64,000 bases of DNA, taken from the NCBI GenBank assembly GCA_964433875.1, contig CAYSSO010000002.1, forward strand, positions 1 to 64,000, given 5' to 3'. How positions within the stretch are numbered: the stretch's first letter is position 1; each line of letters starts with the position of its first letter. The translations under genes and the position numbers were made by a program. The notes beneath the pieces were generated by a model, which searched no databases, was not told the DNA's origin, and was given only the letters and a program-made list of their open reading frames with translations. This document shows, in pieces, positions 26,444 through 34,555 of this stretch. Source of the DNA: Athalassotoga sp964433875. Its GTDB lineage: Bacteria; Thermotogota; Thermotogae; Mesoaciditogales; Mesoaciditogaceae.

Positions 26444-27647
26444 ATGGAAAAGTTGAATTACAAGCAAACTTTTTTACTCGGCCTTGGTTTTATGGTCGTA
26501 TCGATGGTATGGGCTGGATACAATGCATATATGCCGATCTTTCTCGGCAGGTACACAGATAGCAACACGCTCATAGGTTTTGTGATGGTATGGGACAACA
26601 TTGCAAATATAATTCTACTGCCGATAATTGGTGCCGTGAGCGATAACACGCGCACCAAGATAGGACGACGAATGCCTTACATCATAATTGGAATGCCTCT
26701 TGCAGGAATCGCTTATGCCCTCTTACCACTTCAGAAAAGTTTTCTTACTCTTATAGCGATAGACATTGTCTTCAATGTGATCATGGCGACGTATCGGTCT
26801 CCAGTTGTTTCCCTTATGCCTGATATAACCTTNNNNNNNNNNAGAGCATAACAGAAGCAAGGCCAACGGTGTGATAAACTTCATGGGAGGTCTTGGATCT
26901 CTTGTAATGTTTTTCATAGGTTCTCAACTTTACAAAGCAAATGACGCCTATCCTTTCTTTTTTGTTGCGATCCTTTCTTTTATCGTTCCCGTTGTTCTTC
27001 TCATTAGAATAAAAGAACCTAAGATATACGGTAAGAGTCAAAAACAAAGCATATTCAAATCATTTTTGTTTGTCGTAAAAGACAAAAACAGGGCACCGTT
27101 TTTTACGCTTCTTTCTATCTTTGCACTAATCGCTGGCTTTAGTTCGATAGAAACTTTTTTTACCCGATACGCAGAAATAGCGCTTAAGATAAATCCGGCG
27201 GTTTCTTCGTTTTCTCTTGGCTTTTACTCGATAGCATTCATTGCCTTCGCGCTTCCGTCTGGTTTTATAGCAACCAAGATAGGCAAAAAATATGCGATGA
27301 TGATAGGTGCTCTTGGAAGTGTTCCGACCTTACTTATTTTCGCGACGGTAACAAATTTTTGGGTTTTTGAAATTTTACTCCCTATCGCAGGCGCTCTAAA
27401 CGCGATGTTCACGATAAATTCTTATCCTTTGGTTGTAAGTTATACATCCTCTGAAAGTATGGGAACTTACACAGGACTTTATTATCTTTTCTCCTCTCTC
27501 GCTTCAATAATAGCCCCACCTGTCTTTGGATTTTTGATGGATTTTGTGAGCTTTAACATGCTCTTTGTCGCGGGTGCGGCAAGCATGTTTTTATCATTTA
27601 TCCTTTTAATTTTTGTTAAAGTTTATGGGAGGGAAAATGGACGTTAA
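26444..27647 (+). CDS. MFS transporter, GPH/SUC-like sugar carrier, with an assembly gap
   Basis: A 12-helix major facilitator of about 400 residues. The frame before the N run (26833-26842) and the frame after it do not match by the literal ten Ns, but they join if the real gap is a multiple of three. The flanks are MPDIT before and EHNRSKANGVINFMGGLGSL after, which is exactly the helix-4 to helix-5 region of the GPH and sucrose/maltose symporter group, so it is one gene. The conserved motif GAVSDNTRTKIGRR lies after helix 2. ATG 26444 follows CGGAGA; a longer frame from 26417 is not used. Substrate probably a disaccharide or glycoside, by family only. Confidence 0.85.
26833..26842. other. 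Assembly gap (10 N) inside the MFS gene
   Basis: Ten Ns mark unknown sequence. Comparing both frames shows that the true missing length should be a multiple of three. Any frame break here is therefore an assembly artefact and not evidence of a pseudogene. Confidence 0.98.
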
Positions 27648-28377
27648 ATCCTTAATCGATAAAATCAAATCGCATGCCGGGAAGGTTACAATTCTAACTG
27701 GGGCTGGGATAAGCACTCCGAGCGGGATACCGGATTTTCGATCCCCATCCGGAATTTATTCGCGATACGATCCTGAAGAATTATTCGGACTTGAAAACTT
27801 TCTCTCAAATCCCTCTTATTTTTACAAATTCGCCGTTGAAAATATATTCACAATGAAGGATGCAAAACCAAATATCGTCCATTACACGATCGCAAAACTC
27901 GAATCTCTTAAACTCGTAAATGGAGTCATAACCCAAAATATAGACATGCTCCACAAAAAGGCCGGGTCTTTGAATGTTGCAGAAATACACGGAAGCATAG
28001 AAAAAGGGCATTGTATGAAATGTTCAAGAGAATATACTCTTGACGAAATGTATACACGCGCTGTCAACTCACCAGATAAAGTCGCAAGATGCAATTGTGG
28101 CGGCGTTATAAAGCCAGATATAATCTTTTTTGGGGAACTCTTGCCAGAATCAGAGGTTGAGAAAGTCTACAAAATGATTGACGGCTCAACTTTGATGATC
28201 GCAATGGGAACATCGTTGGCAGTCTATCCGGCCGCCTCTTTCCCGCAAATAATGCTAAAAAAGGGTGGAGAACTTGTAATTTTAAACAAAGGAACCACAC
28301 CTCTCGACAGATTTGCTTCATTGATCTTCAACGAAGATCTCGAAAAGATTTCCAGCGAAATAATCTCTATTTTGTAA
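27637..28377 (+). CDS. NAD-dependent protein deacylase (sirtuin)
   Basis: A 246-residue sirtuin that removes acyl groups from lysine using NAD+. The NAD-binding motifs are TGAGISTPSGIPDFRSP (about residue 22), TQNIDMLH and the catalytic His in EIHGS. The zinc site is CMKC ... CNC: two Cys in HCMKCSRE and two in ARCNCGG, with an unusually tight last pair (C-x-C). GTSLAVYPAA is also conserved. ATG 27637 follows GGGAGGG; the start overlaps the last 11 bases of the MFS gene. Confidence 0.95.
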   Translation: MDVKSLIDKIKSHAGKVTILTGAGISTPSGIPDFRSPSGIYSRYDPEELFGLENFLSNPSYFYKFAVENIFTMKDAKPNIVHYTIAKLESLKLVNGVITQNIDMLHKKAGSLNVAEIHGSIEKGHCMKCSREYTLDEMYTRAVNSPDKVARCNCGGVIKPDIIFFGELLPESEVEKVYKMIDGSTLMIAMGTSLAVYPAASFPQIMLKKGGELVILNKGTTPLDRFASLIFNEDLEKISSEIISIL

Positions 28378-28382
28378 ATGAA

Positions 28383-28405
28383 AAAAGCCACTTTTGGTGG
28401 CTTTT
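28383..28405. terminator. Bidirectional terminator between the sirtuin gene and the small ORF
   Basis: AAAAGCCAC / GTGGCTTTT stem with a five-base loop. On the plus strand it is followed by TTTT-AAT; on the minus strand by TTTTTT. It ends the sirtuin transcript and also the minus-strand small transcript starting near 28581. Confidence 0.82.
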
Positions 28406-28436
28406 AATCTATAACAATTAATTTTTCACAACCAAG

Positions 28437-28456
28437 GCTCTACCTTCTGGTAGAGC
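28437..28456. other. Perfect 8-bp hairpin in the 3' part of the small transcript
   Basis: GCTCTACC / GGTAGAGC with a four-base loop. On the minus strand it lies eight bases after the stop of the 25-residue ORF and is not followed by a T run, so it is a structured 3' UTR element more than a terminator. Confidence 0.6.
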
Positions 28457-28464
28457 AAGATGCG

Positions 28465-28542
28465 TTACTTGCTCGATTTCTTCTCCATTCTTTCTTGGAG
28501 TTCTTTGAGGTAAAGATCATAGAGTTGCCATGACCACCACAT
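28465..28542 (-). CDS. 25-residue Trp-rich small protein with strong expression signals
   Basis: A short ORF starting MWWSWQLYDLYL, with a charged amphipathic helix (KELQERMEKK) and ending in SSK before TAA. I do not recognise it. Support comes from its surroundings: GAAAGGAGGGAG lies six bases before the ATG, a consensus promoter (TTGACA, 17 bp, TAAAAT) lies upstream, and a terminator closes the unit after about 200 bases. No gene is found on the other strand here. The W/aromatic N-terminus followed by a charged helix suggests a membrane-surface peptide; this is inference. It could be a leader peptide of a regulatory RNA instead. Confidence 0.7.
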   Translation of the reverse strand: MWWSWQLYDLYLKELQERMEKKSSK

Positions 28543-28573
28543 ATAACTCCCTCCTTTCACGATCTCACCTAAC

Positions 28574-28587
28574 CAGATCGCGATCTG
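28574..28587. promoter_or_regulatory. 14-bp perfect palindrome at the start point of the small ORF
   Basis: CAGATCGCGATCTG is a perfect inverted repeat directly downstream of the -10 box, across the expected start point (near 28581). That is the classic place for a repressor operator. The divergent ROK regulator gene begins about 200 bases away but the link is only by proximity. Confidence 0.55.
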
Positions 28588-28616
28588 ATTTTAGCATATT
28601 TTTGATCCGTTGTCAA
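28588..28616 (-). promoter_or_regulatory. Consensus promoter of the small ORF
   Basis: On the minus strand: TTGACA (28616-28611), a 17-base spacer ending in TGC, and TAAAAT (28593-28588). It therefore has both a perfect -35 and an extended -10, making it the strongest-looking promoter in the window. Confidence 0.88.
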
Positions 28617-28727
28617 GCGTTGTGGAGATTTTGCATATTTATCAAAGATAATCAATGAAATAAAAAGCATTTTTTCGTTAATTACCATAAATCACCAATA
28701 ACAATCTATAATCTCCAAATTTTGGTA

Positions 28728-28756
28728 TTGCATTTGAAAGTAAAATAATTTATTCT
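28728..28756 (+). promoter_or_regulatory. Candidate promoter of the ROK gene
   Basis: TTGCAT (28728-28733), 17 bases, TATTCT (28751-28756); the ribosome site AAAGGAGGA follows at 28773. A moderate match. Confidence 0.45.
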
Positions 28757-28785
28757 TTCATAGAAGAAATTAAAGGAGGATAAAA

Positions 28786-29952
28786 GTGAAGATAAACCTC
28801 CAGAGTATGAAGATAATGAACAAACAGATGATCCTCCGATATCTCGTCGAAAATGGCCCTACATCAAGATCGGAACTTGCAAAGCATACAAAACTTACTC
28901 CAAGTACGGTAAGTAGAATTATTTCCGATCTTTTTAAAAAAGGCCTCATTGAAGAGGTAGGATATGCCGAAAAGTCTAACATTGGCAGAAAGCCTATCGA
29001 CCTTTCCGTAACTGGAAGATTTGTATCAAGCATTATTTTCAACGTCGGAGTAGAACAAACCACAGTTGCGATAGGCTTTTTAAATAAAGAGATCAAACCT
29101 ATAAAGACATTTCACACCGGCTCTTTAAAATCTTTTATCTCGGAAGTCAATGATACCGTAGATTATTTAGAAAAAAACTTTCCTTTGAATGAAATGACAT
29201 ATATCGTCTTTGCCTTTCCGGGCATAGTTAACACCGAAAAGGGGAGAATAATCTATGCTCCCAACCTTAACTGGAAAAATGTGGATTTGAAAGAAATGAT
29301 AAATCCCAAGTACAAGATTATGGCAGACAACGAAGCGAACCTTTCGGTCCTTGCCGAGAGCCTTTTTGCCGACGATGCGAAGAAAAGCGAAAATTTCTTT
29401 TTTCTTTACATAAGCCAGGGAATAGGCGGAGGGGCAATGATAAACCACAAAATATTAAGAGGAAGTGGATTCGCCGGTGGTGAAGTCGGTCATATAACCG
29501 TTGAGGCAAGATCAGACATAAGATGCCATTGTGGTAATTATGGATGTCTTGAAAGATATGCGTCTTTGGTATTACCGGTGATCGAATACGAAAAGTACGG
29601 GAAAAAATTGAAAGGCAAGACCTATACCGAGAAATTTGCAAATCTTGTTGAACTTTACATAAAGTCTGAAAGGAAAGCCGCCGAGGCGCTTGAAGGATTT
29701 ATCTATTATCTTTCAATTGGAATTTTGAACATCATCAATGCCTTTGATCCAGAACTTATAATCATCGGTGGGGGTTACAATCACATCTGGAAATATTTTG
29801 GTGATGAAATATTGAACCGCATATCCAAAAGGGCCATGCCGGGGGTCCTTGATAGTGTGAAATTTCGTGACACTTCATTTGAAGATATAGAACCTCCTGT
29901 CTTTGGATCAAATGTGCTTGCAATAGAAAATATAGTGAATAATCTTGATTAA
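28786..29952 (+). CDS. ROK-family transcriptional regulator (NagC/XylR type)
   Basis: A 388-residue regulator: an N-terminal MarR-like helix-turn-helix (residues 10-70, RSELAKHTKLTPSTVSRIISDLFKKGLIEE) followed by a sugar-kinase-fold ROK domain. The structural zinc site is GHITVEARSDIRCHCGNYGCLE (His plus three Cys, CxCGxxGCxE). The kinase-type nucleotide loops are present in outline, but regulators of this type normally only bind sugar. GTG start with AAAGGAGGA. It lies 44 bases before a glucose-type ABC importer in the same direction, which makes it the likely glucose-responsive regulator of that operon. Confidence 0.93.
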   Translation: MKINLQSMKIMNKQMILRYLVENGPTSRSELAKHTKLTPSTVSRIISDLFKKGLIEEVGYAEKSNIGRKPIDLSVTGRFVSSIIFNVGVEQTTVAIGFLNKEIKPIKTFHTGSLKSFISEVNDTVDYLEKNFPLNEMTYIVFAFPGIVNTEKGRIIYAPNLNWKNVDLKEMINPKYKIMADNEANLSVLAESLFADDAKKSENFFFLYISQGIGGGAMINHKILRGSGFAGGEVGHITVEARSDIRCHCGNYGCLERYASLVLPVIEYEKYGKKLKGKTYTEKFANLVELYIKSERKAAEALEGFIYYLSIGILNIINAFDPELIIIGGGYNHIWKYFGDEILNRISKRAMPGVLDSVKFRDTSFEDIEPPVFGSNVLAIENIVNNLD

Positions 29953-29996
29953 AGTCTGGCAGAGCCGGACAAAGCAAAAAGAAAGGGTGAGGAAGT

Positions 29997-31279
29997 ATGA
30001 AGAAAAGAGTCATTCTGCTTGTGAGCCTTCTCATAGGTGCACTTGCGGTGATGTCTGTGGCGGCAACATTTTCCATCTACGACTGGTGGACAGCCGGTGG
30101 TGAGAAGCAGGCAATAACAAAAGTTCTCGACATGTTCCATCAACAATATCCAGACATTAAGATCGTTCNNNNNNNNNNAATCCCGTTGCCGGTGGAGCCG
30201 GAGTTAACATGCAGGCAGTTATAAAATCTTTGATTTTTGCCGGTGTGCCACCCACGACATTTCAAGTCCATGCGGGATGGGAAATGTACCAGTATGCAAG
30301 CGCCAATCTGCTTCAGCCTATAACCAATCTATGGCAATCTGAGGGATGGACGAAGGTATTTCCTGAGAGGATTCAACAACTTTGCTCCTACAAGGGACAA
30401 TTCTACGCAGTTCCAATGGATGTTCACAGAGCGAATATGGTATGGTATAACAAGGCTATATTCGATAAACTCGGCTTGACAATGCCAACGACGATTCAAG
30501 ACTTTATAAATATGCTTCCAAAGATAAAGGCTGCCGGATATATTCCAATAGCACTCGGTGATTCTGCAAACTGGACAACGGCCATGCTCTTTGAAGAGAC
30601 ATTGCTCGCCGTCGCAGGACCTCAAAAATACAACGAGTATTTCGAAGGTAAAATAACCGCCTCTGATCCTGCCGTTCAGCAGACGATTCAGTACTTCAGA
30701 ACAGAACTTCAATATGTCAACCCCAACCACGCCTCTTTGACATGGGATCAAGCATGCGGATTGCTTGTGAGCGGACAGGCCGCTATGACGATAATGGGTG
30801 ACTGGGCCAATGGTTATTTCATGGCCGCAGGGTGGACTCCTAACGTTGATTACGGCGGCGTTGCTGTACCTGGAACGCAAGGCATATACAACCTTGTCGT
30901 CGATTCCTTCCCGATCCCTGTGGGTGCTCCGGATGTCCAAACAGGTTATGATTGGTTGAAGTTCATAGCGTCTGTTCCGGCTCAGGCGGCATTTAACCAG
31001 ATAAAGGGATCTATTCCGGCGAATATAAATGTCCCAACCACCGGCTTCAATCCTATTCAGGTTGCCAATATGGAAGCACTCAAGAGAGATGTGCTTACGG
31101 CTTCCGCAGTCCATGGTAGCGAAGCGCCGGTCGCGTTCGTTACAGACTGGGAAAATGCTCTGACAGTTATCCAGTACCATCCAGAAATGAGCCTTGAGGC
31201 ATGCGTTAATCTTCTCAACACAACGGCCCAGCAAGACAATTTGGCTGGTACGGTTGCGTCTGCCGGAGTTAATTACTGA
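29997..31279 (+). CDS. Sugar ABC transporter substrate-binding protein (glucose/galactose type), with an assembly gap
   Basis: A family-1 sugar-binding protein of about 425 residues with a signal peptide (MKKRVILLVSLLIGALAVMS, cleavage after VAA). After the signal: FSIYDWWTAGGEKQ and, after the N run (30169-30178), NPVAGGAGVNMQAVIK and PPTTFQVHAGWEMYQY. This segment closely follows the glucose/galactose-binding proteins of Thermus and Thermotogota (VxGGAGVNxxAV, FQVHAGxE), so glucose or a close relative is the probable ligand. The two halves are in frame only if the gap is 2 mod 3 long, so the break is an assembly artefact. Ribosome site AAAGGGTGAGG. Confidence 0.9.
30169..30178. other. Assembly gap (10 N) inside the sugar-binding protein gene
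   Basis: Ten Ns. The frames on either side join if the true missing length leaves remainder two on division by three. Confidence 0.98.
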
Positions 31280-31285
31280 GTATAC

Positions 31286-31310
31286 GGGCACCTTTTAAGG
31301 TGCCCTTTTT
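31286..31310 (+). terminator. Intra-operon terminator between the binding protein and permease genes
   Basis: Stem GGGCACCT / AGGTGCCC with loop TTTA, then TTTTT. It lies seven bases after the binding-protein stop and before the permease ribosome site. Partial termination here would give excess binding protein over permease, and the stem would protect the upstream mRNA end. Confidence 0.85.
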
Positions 31311-31326
31311 GAATTTGGAGGTTGTT

Positions 31327-32202
31327 ATGAAGAAAAGAACTGCTTTGTCGATAGGACTTATACTGCCATCTGTGATAATTGTTGGCATATTCGTCTATGC
31401 CTTTATAGCGTGGACCTTTGCGGTATCACTTACCAACTGGAATACCTTACTTCCAAATTGGTCCTTCGCTGGCCTTAAGAATTACATATATCTTTTTACG
31501 CAAGACATGAGATTTCACATGGATCTTATAAATAACTTTATCTTCCTGCCATTCTTCGTTCTCGGGACAATGGTTTTGGGATTCTTCCTTGCCACTCTTT
31601 TAAACAGCGGGGTGAAATTCGAATCGTTTTTTAGAACTGTTTTTCTGCTCCCGATGGCAATTTCCCTTGTTGTCTCCGGTGTTATATGGGTATGGATTTA
31701 CGATCCGACAAATGGCGCTCTCGCATCTTTATTTCAGATTCTTCATCTTCCCGCTATAAACTGGCTCGGAAGCATGACCTATGCCTTACCGGCCATAATA
31801 ATAGCAACGATATGGCAGTATACCGGTTTTACAACGTCTATATACCTTGCAGGCTTGAGGGGCATACCGCAGGAGGTACTCGAGGCGGCGAGACTCGACG
31901 GTGCCCATGGATTAAGATTGTACTGGAATATAATAATCCCAATGGTTCAATCTTCAACCGTTACGGCTTTCGTTTTGATGGTTCAACTCTCTTTGCAGAT
32001 GTTCGATATAGTATGGGTCATGACACAGGGCGGGCCCGCATTCGCGACGGACATGCCGGCCGTTTACATGTTCATAGCCGGATTCAAACAAAATTTCGTT
32101 GCAAGAGGCGCCGCGATAGCCATGATAATCTTTGCGTTAACTCTTATAGTCGTTATTCCTTACATATTCACGGCCGGTAGAATCACGGAGGAAGAAGCAT
32201 GA
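31327..32202 (+). CDS. Sugar ABC transporter permease (MalF/UgpA-like)
   Basis: A 291-residue permease with six membrane helices. The EAA loop that contacts the ATPase reads VLEAARLDGAHGLRLYWNIIIPM. The ATG at 31327 follows TTGGAGG by five bases; a longer frame from 31300 overlaps the hairpin and is not used. It forms a heterodimer with the next permease; their genes overlap by four bases (ATGA). No ATPase gene is in the operon. Confidence 0.95.
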   Translation: MKKRTALSIGLILPSVIIVGIFVYAFIAWTFAVSLTNWNTLLPNWSFAGLKNYIYLFTQDMRFHMDLINNFIFLPFFVLGTMVLGFFLATLLNSGVKFESFFRTVFLLPMAISLVVSGVIWVWIYDPTNGALASLFQILHLPAINWLGSMTYALPAIIIATIWQYTGFTTSIYLAGLRGIPQEVLEAARLDGAHGLRLYWNIIIPMVQSSTVTAFVLMVQLSLQMFDIVWVMTQGGPAFATDMPAVYMFIAGFKQNFVARGAAIAMIIFALTLIVVIPYIFTAGRITEEEA

Positions 32203-33017
32203 GAATATCAAAAAGAATAGCCGTCTATACCGTTTTAATAATCGCTTCGATCTTTTTTCTTTTTCCGATATACATGCTGATTGTAACTTCTCTTAAATCT
32301 CTTCAGGAAGTCAACACGACAAGTTCGTGGTCATTACCCGTTCATATAGATCTTTCGGGTTTCTTAACGGCATGGAATGGAATTTCCCAGGGATTTGTCA
32401 ACAGTTTTGAATTCACGATCCCTGCTTTGATCTTCTCCGTTTTTCTCGGATCGATAGGAGGGTTCGCCCTTACAAAGGTAAAATTCAAAGGTTCAAATAC
32501 GATCTTTCTTTTTTTGCTCTTTGGAATGTTTTTGCCTTATCAGGTAGTATTGATACCACTCGTCAAATTCATGGCCTCTTTGGGTCTTTACGGAAATATC
32601 TGGTCTTTGATAATAACCCATACAGCGTACGGAATACCAATTACAACTCTTATCTTTAGAAATTTTTACAGTTCGATCCCAACAAGCCTTCTTGAAGCCG
32701 GCCAGGTTGACGGAGCAAATACCCTTCAGATATACGCGAGAATAATGCTTCCCCTCTCAATACCCGGAATCGTGGTCGCATCTATATGGCAATTTACAAA
32801 TATATGGAATAACTTCCTCTTCGGTCTTGTTCTTGGATCTATGCCAGATGTTAGGCCCGTCACCGTCATGCTTAACAATCTTAACGGATCGATGATGGCG
32901 CAATGGAATACGCTTATGGCTGGTGCCCTTATAACGGCTATACCGACTTTAATAGTCTATCTTATTGCTGGAAAGTATTTTGTAAAGGGACTTCTTGGAG
33001 GAGCGGTAAAAGGATAA
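32199..33017 (+). CDS. Sugar ABC transporter permease (MalG/UgpE-like)
   Basis: A 272-residue partner permease with six membrane helices and the EAA loop SLLEAGQVDGANTLQIYARIMLPLS. CGGAGGAAG precedes its ATG inside the upstream gene. It is the last gene of the ROK-SBP-permease-permease operon, which ends in a strong hairpin. The missing nucleotide-binding subunit is presumably a shared MsmX/MalK-type ATPase elsewhere. Confidence 0.95.
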   Translation: MRISKRIAVYTVLIIASIFFLFPIYMLIVTSLKSLQEVNTTSSWSLPVHIDLSGFLTAWNGISQGFVNSFEFTIPALIFSVFLGSIGGFALTKVKFKGSNTIFLFLLFGMFLPYQVVLIPLVKFMASLGLYGNIWSLIITHTAYGIPITTLIFRNFYSSIPTSLLEAGQVDGANTLQIYARIMLPLSIPGIVVASIWQFTNIWNNFLFGLVLGSMPDVRPVTVMLNNLNGSMMAQWNTLMAGALITAIPTLIVYLIAGKYFVKGLLGGAVKG

Positions 33018-33045
33018 AGCACGGAAGATTCCGTGCTTTATTTTT
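33016..33045. terminator. Bidirectional terminator between the sugar importer and kdd
   Basis: AAAGCACGGA / TCCGTGCTTT stem with loop AGAT, flanked by ATTTTT on the plus strand. It separates the convergent permease and dehydrogenase genes. Confidence 0.9.
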
Positions 33046-34075
33046 AATACATTTTTTCGAATATTTCCTTTAAGACATTACTTTCTCTTACAGTATCAAG
33101 TGCTATCTGCGCGTGGTTTGTCATGTATCCATTTCCTATTATCATGTTGACATCTTTGCCAACGCCTTCGGCCCCAAGAGCGGCTTTAGTAAATGACGTG
33201 GCCATTGAAAAGAAATAAACCGTTCCGTAATCCCGTGTCGCGAGGATTGAGGCCATTTCCGTGTCAGGATTATTTACCACATTTATAGTCACATCTGCCA
33301 TTTTCCCATTTGTAGCCTTTGAAACGATTTCTTCGACTTTTACGGCATCGCGCGCGTCAACTTCGAATATATCGGTTATTCCAATTTTGACAAGATTTTC
33401 GGCCTTTGCCTTTGATCGCACTATCGCGATGACCTTTCCGGCAGGACCGGCATATTTTTTTGCGACGTAAGAACAGAGTAATCCGGATTTTCCGTAAGCA
33501 CCTATTATGACAACAATATCGTTGGGATTTACAAGTCTCGCGGTCTGGGCAGGAGCACCTGCGACGTCGAGAATCGCAAGGGCGAGGCGTTTATCCATGT
33601 CGGATGGAAGTTTTGCGTAAATGCCGCTTTCAAAAAGGATCGCCTTTGCCTCTACATCTACCTGATCTTTATCGAGATGGACCTTTTTTATCTTTTCTAT
33701 CTTTAAAGGCGTCAGAGAAAGAGAAACAAGTGTTGCTATTTCATCGCCAACCTTTAGATCAATCTTATTCTTGAGCGCCTCTCCTATCTTTTCTACTTTT
33801 CCTATGAGCATACCTCCAGAACCTGTCACCGGATTTTGCATCTTACCTCTTTCATTGACTATTTCCACGATCTTCGAAGCGATCTTTTCTTCATTACGGC
33901 CGACTGAATCCGCTATTTGTGTAAAAGATGCCGCGTCGATATTCAATGTCATAACGTCGACAAGTATTTCGTTGTCATAAAGTTTTGACATATCGTTGTC
34001 AATCTTCCACGCAGGCTGTGGAAGTACTCCCTTGGGTTCTATTACCCTGTGAGTGCCGTACCTGTTTCCAACCAT
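33044..34075 (-). CDS. kdd: L-erythro-3,5-diaminohexanoate dehydrogenase
   Basis: A 343-residue NAD(P)-dependent enzyme of the lysine-fermentation pathway; it oxidatively deaminates 3,5-diaminohexanoate to 3-keto-5-aminohexanoate. The N-terminus YGTHRVIEPKGVLPQPAWKIDN is diagnostic for Kdd. A Rossmann-type segment VVIIGAYGKSGLLCSYVAKK (about residue 185) binds the cofactor. GAGGAGG precedes the ATG. The rest of the pathway (KamA, KamDE, Kce, Kal, Kat) is not in this window, which is unusual since these genes are mostly clustered. The PduO-type adenosyltransferase at 12674 could supply B12 for KamDE (inference). Confidence 0.9.
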   Translation of the reverse strand: MVGNRYGTHRVIEPKGVLPQPAWKIDNDMSKLYDNEILVDVMTLNIDAASFTQIADSVGRNEEKIASKIVEIVNERGKMQNPVTGSGGMLIGKVEKIGEALKNKIDLKVGDEIATLVSLSLTPLKIEKIKKVHLDKDQVDVEAKAILFESGIYAKLPSDMDKRLALAILDVAGAPAQTARLVNPNDIVVIIGAYGKSGLLCSYVAKKYAGPAGKVIAIVRSKAKAENLVKIGITDIFEVDARDAVKVEEIVSKATNGKMADVTINVVNNPDTEMASILATRDYGTVYFFSMATSFTKAALGAEGVGKDVNMIIGNGYMTNHAQIALDTVRESNVLKEIFEKMY

Positions 34076-34101
34076 TTTTCTTCCTCCTCACCGATCTATT
34101 T

Positions 34102-34545
34102 TTATTTTAAAAGTTTCTCGGCGATAGCCTTTACACGATCGCCTGAAGCCTTTCCTTTGAACTCCTTCATCAAAACTCCCATTAATTTTCCCATTTCTTT
34201 TGAGGACGAAATCCCCATCTCCTTGATCTTTTCTGAAGCGATTATTTCTATCTCTTCATCTGAAAGTTCTGGTTTCGCGAATTCTTTCAATATATCGAGT
34301 TCTTTTTTCTCATCTTCGGCGAGATCTAATCTATTTCCCTTCGTAAAATCTTCTATCGCCTCTTCTCTTTCCTTTATCTGTTTTTTGACTATGGCATCGA
34401 ACTCTTCCTCATTTATCTGTTTTATCTTCTCAACCTCGAAATTCTTAACGGCCGAAATTAAAAGTCTTAAAACTCTTGTACGGATCTCGTCCTTTGCGAT
34501 CATCGCATCTTTTAGTTTGTTTCTCAAATCCTCTAAAATATTCAT
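34102..34545 (-). CDS. GatB/YqeY domain protein
   Basis: A 147-residue protein made of the YqeY helical domain, related to the tail of the GatB amidotransferase subunit that binds the D-loop of tRNA. The pattern VLRLLISAVKNFEVEK and MGKLMGVLMKEFKGKASGDRVKAIAEKLL is the family pattern. Its cellular role is unclear; it is often found next to rpsU or dnaG, but not here. It lies ten bases after pepV. Confidence 0.94.
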   Translation of the reverse strand: MNILEDLRNKLKDAMIAKDEIRTRVLRLLISAVKNFEVEKIKQINEEEFDAIVKKQIKEREEAIEDFTKGNRLDLAEDEKKELDILKEFAKPELSDEEIEIIASEKIKEMGISSSKEMGKLMGVLMKEFKGKASGDRVKAIAEKLLK

Positions 34546-34555
34546 GAATTACCTC

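Noticed and set aside
26444..27647. MFS gene as a frameshifted pseudogene
   Set aside because: The frame change coincides with ten Ns, and the flanking residues fit one continuous transporter.
29997..31279. Sugar-binding protein as two genes
   Set aside because: The break coincides with ten Ns, and the second part has no start of its own that fits the family.
30329..31291. A 320-codon open frame on the minus strand inside the sugar-binding protein gene
   Set aside because: It is antisense to a clear family-1 binding protein, has no family motif and no ribosome site; long shadow frames are common opposite such genes.
31686..32180. A 164-codon plus-strand frame inside the first sugar permease gene
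   Set aside because: The permease frame has the EAA loop and six helices; the other frame has no recognisable domain.
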